The notes beneath the pieces are model-generated. The model was given only the letters and a program-made list of their open reading frames with translations. It was not told the origin of the DNA and did not search any database. DNA of 58,285 nt from a virus. The stretch lies in IMG/VR virus record IMGVR_UViG_3300050190_000052, positions 1 to 58,285 of that record; one strand, written 5' to 3'. The position numbers and the translations under genes were made by a program. Position 1 is the first letter of the stretch; the number at the start of each line of letters is the position of its first letter. Below are positions 42,208-49,705 of the stretch, piece after piece.

Positions 42208-42722
42208 ACCGAAGATCCATCCTCTACACCACGGCCCTCGTCGCCCCGGCGCTCGCCCTCGCGGCATGCACTGCAACTACGGCGACGACCTCGACTACTA
42301 CGGCCCCGACCCCAACGGTGACAACGATCATCGCCACGGCCCAGGCAGTCGTCTCGTCGCTCAGTATCGCGGCGACGGCGCTCGGCGCCAGCCTGTCCAC
42401 GTCGGCCCAAACGGCGATTGCCCAGGTGGTAGCGGCAGCACAGAGCATCAGTGGCGCGGTAACGGCCGGCGCTACAGCGGTGGCGAGCGCAGCATCAGCC
42501 TCCAACATCACCAACCTTGTGATGACCGCCGGAAACATCCTCCTCGGCCTGCTACAGCTCGTGCCCGGGCTCTCGACAATCATTGGGGTGGTTCAGGACG
42601 TGATGACGGTCGCTCCGACGATCATCACCTTGGCCGGGTCGATCCTTCACCCGACTGTCACCGCGGCGATTGTGCTGCCCTATGACGGCGGGGCGGCCAA
42701 GCGCCTTGGTATCATCGCTTGA
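42204..42722 (+). CDS. Small lipoprotein, 172 aa
   Basis: Signal peptide with twin Arg/Asn start MNRRSILYTTALVAPALALAAC shown in parts: SILYTTALVAPA, lipobox LALAAC, with Cys as the acylation site. Mature part is Thr/Ala/Ser-rich with a hydrophobic region near residues 120-145. An outer-membrane lipoprotein in a lysis cassette suggests an o-spanin-like role, though it is longer than usual. Confidence 0.62.
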   Translation: MNRRSILYTTALVAPALALAACTATTATTSTTTAPTPTVTTIIATAQAVVSSLSIAATALGASLSTSAQTAIAQVVAAAQSISGAVTAGATAVASAASASNITNLVMTAGNILLGLLQLVPGLSTIIGVVQDVMTVAPTIITLAGSILHPTVTAAIVLPYDGGAAKRLGIIA

Positions 42723-42871
42723 CTCGTCGCCATGACATCCGGGGGCCGCGTGGGCGGTTCATCCCCGGCTGGCGGCGCCGAATAGCGGCATCGAACTGGG
42801 ATTGGCTCCTCCCCGGCTTCCTGGCGCTATTCGCTGTGATCGCCGCGACACTTGGAGTGATTTACAGATGA
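42719..42871 (+). CDS. 50-aa small membrane peptide
   Basis: TTG start overlapping the upstream stop (TTGA); end overlaps the next ATG. Arg-rich N-terminus then a membrane helix ([21 protein letters not shown]), shown here as [18 protein letters not shown]. Topology N-in positive. The overlaps at both ends support translation. Confidence 0.5.
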   Translation: MTRRHDIRGPRGRFIPGWRRRIAASNWDWLLPGFLALFAVIAATLGVIYR

Positions 42872-43272
42872 GTGATTTCAAGCCGACGATCTGCATCGAT
42901 TTTGACGGCGTGATCCACAGCTACGAGCGCGGCTGGCAGAATGGCGTGATCTATGGCGATGTCGTGCCGGGCTTTTTCGAATGGGTAGAACGGGTGCGCG
43001 ATCGGTTCGGACTCGTGATCTATTCGTCACGGTCGAAAACCGACGACGGCGTGCTGGCCATGGGTACGTGGCTACACGAAAAGCGCGATGCTTGGATCAA
43101 AGCCGGTGGGACACGCCATCCAACGGAACCGCTAACCTTTGAATTCTCGCATGAGAAGCCGGCCGCGTGGCTGACGATCGATGACCGCGCGATCCCCTTT
43201 AAGGGCGATTGGTATGCGTCGGAACTCACACCTGACGCCATGCGGGCGTTCAAACCCTGGAACTCAAAATGA
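42868..43272 (+). CDS. HAD-superfamily phosphatase-like protein
   Basis: 134 residues. HAD motif [17 protein letters not shown] with nucleophile Asp and acid/base Asp; motif II Ser in LVIYSSRSK; Lys and final acidic motif in [13 protein letters not shown]. Small soluble HAD enzymes of this kind are frequent in phages, acting on nucleotides or 5' phosphates. Substrate unknown. Coupled to both neighbours by overlaps. Confidence 0.8.
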   Translation: MSDFKPTICIDFDGVIHSYERGWQNGVIYGDVVPGFFEWVERVRDRFGLVIYSSRSKTDDGVLAMGTWLHEKRDAWIKAGGTRHPTEPLTFEFSHEKPAAWLTIDDRAIPFKGDWYASELTPDAMRAFKPWNSK

Positions 43273-44009
43273 CCGACTGGCAGAGGACGGGAACCCCTAT
43301 GACCATCCCAAACATAGTCGTCGTCACATACACCGGACTGATACCTATCAATCTTATCGAGGCATGGGTCGCCTCAGCGCAGATCGCGCTTACCCGGGAT
43401 TTTGCACCGCACTGGTCCGATGCGAAGTTGCGCTTCGCTCCTCCAGGGACCGCCGTCAAATCAGATGAATGGATCCTGGGAATATTCGACCATACGACCC
43501 AAGCTGGCGCATTAGGATTCCACGACGTAACCGATGCCGGGCTGCCACTCGCCAAGGTGTTCGTTCAGGACTGCCTCGACGATTCCGAGAATTGGAATAC
43601 AACTTGCTCACACGAACTACATGAAATGATCGTTGATCCGAACATCGATCAGACCGTCATATTCGATGGCTTCGAATACGCCAAGGAAACTGACGACGCC
43701 TGCGAAGATGACCAGTTCGCGGTCCGCATCGCTGGACACATGCAAAGCAATTCCGTCACGCCAGCATGGTTCGATCCGGCCGGCGTTGCCCCATACACAG
43801 TCTACCCGTGCGCGGAGATCACGAAGCCGTTCCAGCTCGCCACCGGCGGCTACATAGGGCGCCGACCGATCGGCGGGGCGTGGACCCAACTGATGGCTGA
43901 CAAGCCCGGCCCGCGGCAGATCAAGCGTCGGACGTCGCGGACACTTCGCCGGTTCGCCGCCGGGCTTGCCGCGCCAGCGCGCGCGCTCTACATGCTTGGC
44001 CATGGATGA
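43269..44009 (+). CDS. HExxH zinc metallopeptidase-like protein
   Basis: 246 residues. The segment [18 protein letters not shown] holds an HExxH motif (HELHE) followed by an MxxDP, a pattern of a phage/bacterial metallopeptidase family of unknown substrate. No signal peptide. The C-terminal ~40 residues are strongly basic ([14 protein letters not shown]). The location in the lysis region suggests action on an envelope or virion protein (inference). Confidence 0.7.
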   Translation: MTDWQRTGTPMTIPNIVVVTYTGLIPINLIEAWVASAQIALTRDFAPHWSDAKLRFAPPGTAVKSDEWILGIFDHTTQAGALGFHDVTDAGLPLAKVFVQDCLDDSENWNTTCSHELHEMIVDPNIDQTVIFDGFEYAKETDDACEDDQFAVRIAGHMQSNSVTPAWFDPAGVAPYTVYPCAEITKPFQLATGGYIGRRPIGGAWTQLMADKPGPRQIKRRTSRTLRRFAAGLAAPARALYMLGHG

Positions 44010-44376
44010 CGCTATGAGCGCCTGGGTCACGGAAGCATTCGCCCGGCATCACGCGCCGTTGTGCGAACAACTCGCCCGTATCGAAAATCAACTGGAAAGG
44101 CTTATCGAAATGTCCGGCACAAACACGAACTCCCTTGCCAATCTGCAAGCTGCTGTCGCGGCACAGACCACTGTTGGTCAGAGTGTCATTACGTTGCTGA
44201 CGACCTTGTCCGCGCAACTATCGGCAGCGAGCCCGACCGGCGACAATCCTGCGGTGGATGCCGTTGTCGCGACCATGACGGCGAATTCCGCTGCTCTGAG
44301 TGCGGCGGTTTTGGCTAACACGCCTCCGGTCGTCGCGCCGCCAGTCGTGGCGCCCCCGGTGGCGCCAACCCCGTAA
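44002..44376 (+). CDS. Coiled-coil protein with Pro-rich tail
   Basis: 124 residues beginning in the last codons of the upstream gene. N-terminal heptads (LCEQLARIENQLERLIEM), an Ala/Thr/Ser-rich middle and a PVVAPPVVAPPVAP tail. Last gene before the terminator; probably a structural trimer or a stalk. Confidence 0.6.
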   Translation: MDDAMSAWVTEAFARHHAPLCEQLARIENQLERLIEMSGTNTNSLANLQAAVAAQTTVGQSVITLLTTLSAQLSAASPTGDNPAVDAVVATMTANSAALSAAVLANTPPVVAPPVVAPPVAPTP

Positions 44377-44402
44377 TCTCGCCACGATTGAGACTTCGAT
44401 CG

Positions 44403-44442
44403 AGCCCCATCCTGGTCGCGCGCCGGGGTGGGGCTTTTTTTT
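44403..44442 (+). terminator. Rho-independent terminator closing the late operon
   Basis: Stem AGCCCCATCC ... GGGTGGGGCT followed directly by a run of eight T. This is the strongest intrinsic terminator in the window and ends the long plus-strand structural/lysis transcript. Confidence 0.88.
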
Positions 44443-44472
44443 GTGTCAGCGGAACGACATCAGGGGACAATC

Positions 44473-44688
44473 ATGGCGAAACCGGAAGAAATCAATCTCC
44501 GGCCAGGATGGCTGGAAAACGACGTGAAGCGAGCTAAAAGCCGTCTTGAGCAGTGGAACGGCGCATGGGAACGCGCGAATGCGGTGCTACCGCAGCCAGC
44601 GATCTCCCTCCTCCACCATCCAGACGCCATCGACCCGAACGAACCGATCGCGATCCCGCTTCGGCCGCACGCGGTAGAACGCCCATGA
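44473..44688 (+). CDS. Hypothetical protein, 71 aa
   Basis: Lies just after the terminator. The N-terminal 40 residues (LRPGWLENDVKRAKSRLEQW) resemble a small helical phage protein. The C-terminal third is antisense to the convergent minus-strand gene and less convincing. ATG follows GGGGACAATC. Either end could be mis-set. Confidence 0.5.
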   Translation: MAKPEEINLRPGWLENDVKRAKSRLEQWNGAWERANAVLPQPAISLLHHPDAIDPNEPIAIPLRPHAVERP

Positions 44689-44898
44689 GTCCGGGTCATC
44701 GGCATAATGGGCATCGTCTGGATGCAGCCACGGTACCCGCAAGTGATAATCATCTCCCGGCATACCAAGCGCATTCCACAGCGACTTATGCAGCAACTCC
44801 GCTCGGTCTAAATAAAGGCCACGCCAGTTCGACTTCGCGGTCCAGCGGCCTCCGTTGACGGTGACGGTTTTCGGTCCGATCGGGTGACGGTCAGCCAT
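44587..44898 (-). CDS. Hypothetical protein, 103 aa
   Basis: Trp/Asp/Arg-rich soluble protein (RFVRVDGVWMVEEGDRWLR). Last gene of the minus-strand early operon; its start overlaps the end of the upstream gene by 8 bases. Overlaps the convergent gene at 44473. No family recognised. Confidence 0.6.
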   Translation of the reverse strand: MADRHPIGPKTVTVNGGRWTAKSNWRGLYLDRAELLHKSLWNALGMPGDDYHLRVPWLHPDDAHYADDPDSWAFYRVRPKRDRDRFVRVDGVWMVEEGDRWLR

Positions 44899-45073
44899 CG
44901 GTCTGGTTCTTTACTTCGACCAAACTTATTCGGAGCAGTGACGCCATTTCCTCTAACATCTCAGCGCGAGCAATGAACAGATTTGCCTCACGCCGAAGTA
45001 TCGTTGCCCTGCCCTCCAAATCAGCAGAAAACCTTTTCAGGTCATAATCACCCTTGAATTCATATCTGGGCAT
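44891..45073 (-). CDS. Hypothetical helical protein, 60 aa
   Basis: Short all-helical protein (ADLEGRATILRREANLFIAR), start overlapping the stop of the large upstream gene by one base. Possibly a small regulator or partner of the recombination protein; unknown. Confidence 0.6.
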   Translation of the reverse strand: MPRYEFKGDYDLKRFSADLEGRATILRREANLFIARAEMLEEMASLLRISLVEVKNQTDG

Positions 45074-47031
45074 CAGGCATCGCCTTGCTGAATTTTGGCA
45101 TCATCTTCGCGATGTTCTGTGGCCGCTTTGTGCGCCCTCAGTTTTTCCCGCTGTGCCATGAACGCGTCGCGCAGAGGCTCGATCATCGCGGCCTTGTTCG
45201 ACCTGGTCATCCGCGAGGCAAACCCCTTCACGGCCATGCCATTCTGGAATTCAACAAGCTGATCTTCCGATGTGCAGGACAGCATGTCAGCGATCAGGTT
45301 TTGTTGCGACCGGATATCATCGGCATCGCTCGGGCTTGCCGCGGCGGTCGGTGCGGGAGACACAGGATCCTGTGATGCGGGGGCAATCAACCCAAGTAAT
45401 TCTGCTGGCGCATCAACCCCGAGCGTCTTGCACTGCTCCCGAACCGCCTTGATGCAGAGCGCGCGGAATGACGCCGGAATTTTTCGCAGCTCGGCCATAT
45501 TCAGTGCGACAAAGTCCTGATAGGTGAGCAGAGTCAGCGCATCGACCTCGACCTTGAATTCTTTCAGATGCAACGCGTTCATCTGTTTGCCGCGGTCCAT
45601 CTTAACCTCAACCACGATCGCGCGGGGAGGGTCATAGGCCAGTATGCCGGCCTCTTCCACATGCTTGTGCTCGGGACCGACTGACATCAGACCATCCAGT
45701 AGATGGGAAGCCTCTATGCTCGCTCCTTTTGCGTCCTGAATGCCATCCGCGTTCTGCTCCCAGAGCGCATCCCAATCGTCTAAATCAACCATTACTGCCT
45801 CGGTGAAGACTCTCACGAACACAAGCGGATCTGAGTAGACAATGGGGCTCATCGGATCGCCGTTCCGATCAAGAAGCATCGCCTCGAACGCCGGGGCGGC
45901 GACCGCAGGTTCACGCTCAGCCTCGGCGCGCGACACAGGCGCGGTTGCCAGTGTGGAGTCTATTAGCGGCCTGCCGGCGGCCTCTCCCTCCCAACGATCG
46001 GTCGGAATTTCGTCCAGGTGGTCAGGTGCATCTTTCGATCGCTGGGCTGTCGCGCGGTCGCGGTCTTGTGCCTTCTGGACGTCGGCTGCGCTCGGCGCTA
46101 CGGGCGATGCCGGCGCTTCCTTTGCGGCAGCTTTCCGCGTCGTCTGTCGCGGCTGCACTGCTGACGCCGTTGCCGCGGCGTGTTGCGTCTCGACGGCATT
46201 CCATGTCGCGCTGGCGCCAGTCTCCGGTTCAAACCAATCAGAGGCCGCGCTCATCTCATCCGTCAGAGACGCATAAATCTTGCTCAATTGCACAATGTGA
46301 GCCGGCCGGATCGCCTCCATGCGGCGTTGAATACGCTTCTCCAACATTTGGCGCGTCACGCCCATCCGATCGAATGCCTCGACCATTTTCAGTACCGCGT
46401 CCGGCGAGGTGTCTGCGTTGGCATGAATCGTGCGCTCGCATTCCTGGATAGCCATCTCGATAACGTCGCCAGGGATCACGGCCAGAAGGACGGCGCGCTT
46501 GCGACGCTGGCCAAGATTGAAAATTATTTCGTAGATGTCGCGTTCTTCTTTGAGGGGATGACCTCCCTGTTTTGTGTCGCGCCAGTGGCGAACCTGGAAC
46601 TGCCGTTCGTCGTAATACCCGGACTCCAGATCCCAGGCATAGGCGACGCATTCTGAGTAGCTAGGTCCCCTGCTCAGTTCCTTAATCCCTGAGGCTAGAT
46701 TCCCCCATCGTTGCGCGACCGCCTCGGCCAGGCGAATTGACGGCCCGGTGATATCCTGGCCTCCGCGCGCGTAGCTGTAGAGCGCTTTGGCGGCCAAGCT
46801 CTCCCGCGCACAATCCCGGATGATCTGATCCACTGCCCGGCCAGGATCGCGTGGCATCTGCCGGGCCATGATCATGCGGGCCTGGACCTCGGCGATGGCC
46901 CTCTGCTGCTCCACGGATATCAGCCCTTGCCAGCTGCTTACGGTGGCAAGTTCCTTCCCATTGCCAAACGGGTTTTTCCCGTCCTGGAAGGCTCTCAAGC
47001 GCGGGGCTTCGGGGCGTTCGACGTCACTCAT
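45073..47031 (-). CDS. Large recombination-type phage protein, 652 aa
   Basis: The true start is at 47031 (MSDVERPEAP), with GGAG 6 bases upstream; the frame is open further, through CRISPR repeats, but that part is not coding. The N-terminal ~240 residues belong to a conserved phage family (ALYSYARGGQDITGPSIRLA, EAVAQRWGNLASGI, VIPGDVIEMAIQECE) that I associate from memory with phage recombination regions, possibly single-strand annealing. The C-terminal half is variable, with an acidic linker and a helical end. Bases 45853-45876 match CRISPR spacer 1 (23 of 24, synonymous change). Confidence 0.7.
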   Translation of the reverse strand: MSDVERPEAPRLRAFQDGKNPFGNGKELATVSSWQGLISVEQQRAIAEVQARMIMARQMPRDPGRAVDQIIRDCARESLAAKALYSYARGGQDITGPSIRLAEAVAQRWGNLASGIKELSRGPSYSECVAYAWDLESGYYDERQFQVRHWRDTKQGGHPLKEERDIYEIIFNLGQRRKRAVLLAVIPGDVIEMAIQECERTIHANADTSPDAVLKMVEAFDRMGVTRQMLEKRIQRRMEAIRPAHIVQLSKIYASLTDEMSAASDWFEPETGASATWNAVETQHAAATASAVQPRQTTRKAAAKEAPASPVAPSAADVQKAQDRDRATAQRSKDAPDHLDEIPTDRWEGEAAGRPLIDSTLATAPVSRAEAEREPAVAAPAFEAMLLDRNGDPMSPIVYSDPLVFVRVFTEAVMVDLDDWDALWEQNADGIQDAKGASIEASHLLDGLMSVGPEHKHVEEAGILAYDPPRAIVVEVKMDRGKQMNALHLKEFKVEVDALTLLTYQDFVALNMAELRKIPASFRALCIKAVREQCKTLGVDAPAELLGLIAPASQDPVSPAPTAAASPSDADDIRSQQNLIADMLSCTSEDQLVEFQNGMAVKGFASRMTRSNKAAMIEPLRDAFMAQREKLRAHKAATEHREDDAKIQQGDA

Positions 47032-47061
47032 AGGGGTCTCCACGGTAATAGCGGTTTGGTT

Positions 47062-47273
47062 CGGTTCATCCCCGCGTGTGCGGGGAACGCTCGGAACCCG
47101 GATCTCCGTTCCGATCAAGAAGCGGTTCATCCCCGCGTGTGCGGGGAACGCCGGCATGGCAGGCCGGGCTCGATGGGGAGCTGCGGTTCATCCCCGCGTG
47201 TGCGGGGAACGCACTTCCGGCTGTTCCGGTTCGGCCTCTCCGAACGGTTCATCCCCGCACATGCGGGGAACGC
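47062..47273 (-). CRISPR. Type I-E-like mini-CRISPR array, 4 repeats, 3 spacers
   Basis: Four 29-base repeats at 47062-47090, 47123-47151, 47184-47212 and 47245-47273, spaced by three spacers of exactly 32 bases. Read on the minus strand the repeat begins GCGTTCCCCGC and ends GCGGGGATGAACCG, the type I-E form with a CCCCGC/GCGGGG hairpin. Three copies are identical; that at 47245 differs at three of the four loop bases only. No leader or cas genes are visible; the array lies inside the minus-strand operon and could be transcribed with it. Spacer 1 (47091-47122), 2 (47152-47183) and 3 (47213-47244) each match this phage's own genes at 24/32. Confidence 0.93.
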
Positions 47274-47529
47274 CCATCTCGCAGGCGCGGGCGGTCGCAT
47301 TGTCCGGCTCGGCCTCACCGAACATAAGCTCGGGATCCTCCTCCTCAATTTCTTCCAGCTTAAGTCCCTCTAAGAACGGAATGTCATGCTTCGATTCGAC
47401 AAACCTCCTTTTCAGATCGCCGGCGTATTCAACCCGGCGGCTCCGGCGAGCAATTCCAACCATCTGATATGCGTCCTCGTCTGAGAGCGCCCACTGATTG
47501 TAACCGACGGTAATCACCAGCATTTTCAT
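47188..47529 (-). CDS. Hypothetical protein whose frame runs into the CRISPR array
   Basis: AGGAG 6 bases before the ATG; residues 1-~85 look like a genuine protein (MKMLVITVGYNQWALSDEDA, then an acidic C-terminal helix). No stop is met before the array, so the frame continues through repeat 4 and spacer 3 and ends in repeat 3. The natural C-terminus is probably lost or provided by repeat sequence. Codons just before the array (FGEAEPD) match spacer 3 (FGEAEPE) with synonymous differences. Confidence 0.65.
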   Translation of the reverse strand: MKMLVITVGYNQWALSDEDAYQMVGIARRSRRVEYAGDLKRRFVESKHDIPFLEGLKLEEIEEEDPELMFGEAEPDNATARACEMGVPRMCGDEPFGEAEPEQPEVRSPHTRG

Positions 47530-47544
47530 TACACACTCCTGGGT

Positions 47545-48426
47545 TTAGACGCTGTGAACTTCCTTAATCACCACGCCGGGAACACTGCGCACTTTTTCCG
47601 ATCTCACGGCGTATCCGATGCGCGACGCATTGAATTGCAGGTAAACCAGCAATCTCGGGTCTTTTGCCGCGGCTGCTACCAGATCGGCCAGCTCCGATTC
47701 ATGTTCAATGAATTGCCACGTCGTGCGGCTACTCATCACGCCGCCGTAGACGCCATGCACACGGGTCCGATCGGCTGCCGGTGCGTTTACCGCCGCGTCG
47801 GCCTGCTCGGCCTCCTGATAGGCTGTGGCGGCTTTGTCGAGGGCTTCCGGATCGTCGGATGCCAGTGCCTCGGCTGCGGCAATCTCAGCGGCTGCGCGCT
47901 TGCGCTCGGCCTCCGCCTTCTCGTTCTGTAGTTTTTCGGCGTTGGACCAATCTGTGTACCAAGTGCCCCATTCGATAATGCGGTTGAGCGGGGCGGATGC
48001 TCCACGCTGGACCTTTCCTTTGGCATCGGTGACGACGATCTGGTCAATTAGCGCGTTTTTTGCCCCATCGATCGCCTTTGACGCGCGCAAAACGGGTTCC
48101 TTTTCGAGCACGTGCAACGACAGGATCGTTTTGTGAACCGACCTGAAATCAGCCCGGATGTCGGCGAGCCGGCCGAGCAATTCGTCATCCCACAATTCCA
48201 CGCCCTCCGGCTTCCCCCCAACGGTCGCCGGCTTTGTTAAGGGGTATTGCGCGAGGATGCTGTCGAGCTGCGCCGTCATCGCGACCACACGTTCTGCTGA
48301 TGGCGCCAGCACGCGGCGCATGTGATTATCCCATCCATCAGGAGCCAGGACAATCGTTGGGCCTACAATTTCCTCCGGCGGATGGTTGTGTCCAGGGCCA
48401 GGAACATAGCGCCATTCTTCAATCAT
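47545..48426 (-). CDS. Coiled-coil phage protein, 293 aa
   Basis: Start at 48426 overlaps the upstream stop (ATGA). N-terminus has PGPGHNHPPEEIVGP, a short motif common in phage early proteins; the centre is a long charged helix rich in Ala, Glu and Lys (~180-250). It probably works with the recombination protein downstream. Not assigned to a known enzyme. Confidence 0.65.
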   Translation of the reverse strand: MIEEWRYVPGPGHNHPPEEIVGPTIVLAPDGWDNHMRRVLAPSAERVVAMTAQLDSILAQYPLTKPATVGGKPEGVELWDDELLGRLADIRADFRSVHKTILSLHVLEKEPVLRASKAIDGAKNALIDQIVVTDAKGKVQRGASAPLNRIIEWGTWYTDWSNAEKLQNEKAEAERKRAAAEIAAAEALASDDPEALDKAATAYQEAEQADAAVNAPAADRTRVHGVYGGVMSSRTTWQFIEHESELADLVAAAAKDPRLLVYLQFNASRIGYAVRSEKVRSVPGVVIKEVHSV

Positions 48427-48797
48427 CAAAAATCTTCGCTCCGCAACAATCGCGTGTTGATCGGCTGTGTCGGGTTTACTGACGGGTGGCCCGGCGAATG
48501 GATCTGGGCCCAATCGCGGATTGCGTTTCGATGCGCGTAGACGGCCTCGGTGCATGGCTGGCCGTGGATCAGCAGTTGTGTGATCGGATCGTATCTGTCG
48601 CCGGTCAGCCACCCCGCGACACGTTCGTCCAGATCGTCCGGCGTCATCAACGGATACGCTGTACCGTCGACTTCGAACACGTAGCAGCCGTCCAAAACGT
48701 GAACGCACGCCGGGACTGGCCATCCGCGCGACCGGAGCCGCACGGTATACAGGCCAGGCTCGGGGCGGGAGGCGTTGCGGGGAGGGGGTTTGCTCAT
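48426..48797 (-). CDS. Hypothetical protein, 123 aa
   Basis: First gene of the minus-strand operon; start set at MSKPPPRN. Mixed fold with motifs YTVRLRSRGWPVPACVHVLDG, LMTPDDLDERVAGWL. Weak ribosome site. Divergent from the plus-strand gene at 48881. Confidence 0.6.
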   Translation of the reverse strand: MSKPPPRNASRPEPGLYTVRLRSRGWPVPACVHVLDGCYVFEVDGTAYPLMTPDDLDERVAGWLTGDRYDPITQLLIHGQPCTEAVYAHRNAIRDWAQIHSPGHPSVNPTQPINTRLLRSEDF

Positions 48798-48845
48798 GGG
48801 CCGAATATCCCCGCTATCGCTTCCGGTGTCAAGCACCGTCACCAA

Positions 48846-48874
48846 TTGACAATGGCGGCATGACACTAGATTAT
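48846..48874 (+). promoter_or_regulatory. Sigma70-type promoter for the replication operon
   Basis: Consensus -35 TTGACA at 48846-48851 and GATTAT (4/6) at 48869-48874, 17 bases apart. Predicted transcription start falls at about 48881, the ATG of the next gene, so that mRNA may be leaderless. It lies in the divergent gap between minus- and plus-strand early genes. Confidence 0.6.
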
Positions 48875-48880
48875 ATCCCT

Positions 48881-49192
48881 ATGGCCGACAAACCTAAACG
48901 CAAGGGAACTGCCTTTTGGTTTCCTGACAGCCTGGGAGGCTTGCTACACGCGGTCGCTCACGCTGAAGATCGCACGTTGCCGACAGTTCTGGCGCGCGCG
49001 CTTCAGATCTACGCTTCGACGAGTCCGGAATATCAGAATGCACTCTCACTCTCACAGGAATCCAAAGATGGCGAAATCAGCACCGAAGAAAGCAGCGGAT
49101 CAGACCTCCCCGGCAAAGCCGCGCGGGCGCCCTCCGGGATCGAAAAACCAAAGTGTGTACGCGGGTCCTTTGGCTTCCGCGCCAGAAACTAA
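48881..49192 (+). CDS. Small DNA-binding-like protein, 103 aa
   Basis: Start at MADKPK preferred because the promoter's predicted start coincides; an upstream ATG at 48860 lies inside the promoter. N-terminal 60 residues (GTAFWFPDSLGGLLHAVAHA, then TLPTVLARALQIYAS) look like a ribbon-helix-helix/Arc-type fold; tail disordered. The end overlaps the next gene in another frame by 125 bases. Possibly an early regulator. Confidence 0.55.
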   Translation: MADKPKRKGTAFWFPDSLGGLLHAVAHAEDRTLPTVLARALQIYASTSPEYQNALSLSQESKDGEISTEESSGSDLPGKAARAPSGIEKPKCVRGSFGFRARN

Positions 49193-49688
49193 TGGACCGA
49201 GCGACGACGACATAAAGGGATGGCTCGCTGAGGCCACCGAGATCGAGACCGCGATGGCACGCGTTCGCCAAAAAATGTCCACGCTCAAAAAGGACGTAGA
49301 GGGCGGCGCGGGCGACTGGAAAGCGCTGAAGGCCGCGCTCGCCAGCACGAAACTTTCCAAGGCCGAGGCGATAGCCAATCTCGAAGCCGCCGTCCGTTAC
49401 CACAAGGCAATAAGTGTCCGCGTGTCGTTCGACCCGGACGGACAGGGTACATTTGCCGATCTCGTTGAGGAGACGGTGAACGGGTTCTCTGGCGCAGTCG
49501 ATGAAAAGCTGTCCGCCGCACGGGCAAAAAGCGACGGCTTCAATTCGAGTCGCCTGGGTGGGACACGCGAGGATAATCCGTTCAATCCTGGCTCCTTGGA
49601 ATACGCGGCATGGCAGGAAGGACTGGATCAGGAGGTCCGCGATCGCGGCACGACGATCTTAGCCGAGACCGGCGAAGTCATTCACTGA
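49068..49688 (+). CDS. Helical protein with RMF-like C-terminal motif
   Basis: 206 residues; start at MAKSAPKK after AGGAATCC. Lys/Pro-rich DNA-binding-like N-terminus (AKPRGRPPGSKN), then a charged helical hairpin, and a C-terminal DNPFNPGSLEYAAWQEG segment like the 'NPYxxGSPExxAWxxGW' motif of ribosome-modulation-factor-type phage tails. Bases 49606-49637 align with CRISPR spacer 2 (24/32; AWQEGLDQEV versus AWQAGLDGEL). Confidence 0.65.
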   Translation: MAKSAPKKAADQTSPAKPRGRPPGSKNQSVYAGPLASAPETNGPSDDDIKGWLAEATEIETAMARVRQKMSTLKKDVEGGAGDWKALKAALASTKLSKAEAIANLEAAVRYHKAISVRVSFDPDGQGTFADLVEETVNGFSGAVDEKLSAARAKSDGFNSSRLGGTREDNPFNPGSLEYAAWQEGLDQEVRDRGTTILAETGEVIH

Positions 49689-49705
49689 TGGAGGGAGCCA
49701 TCGCT

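Noticed and set aside
42755-42767. CGGTTCATCCCCG, identical to the first 13 bases of the CRISPR repeat
   Set aside because: It lies in a small coding frame, the stem and second half of the repeat are absent, and a single 13-base match can occur by chance in GC-rich DNA; not counted as a repeat.
47062-47157. Open frame through the CRISPR repeats upstream of the recombination-type protein (peptides such as RTRGDEP, HAGMN)
   Set aside because: These are well-known spurious translations of type I-E repeats; the ribosome site and start at 47031 fix the real N-terminus.
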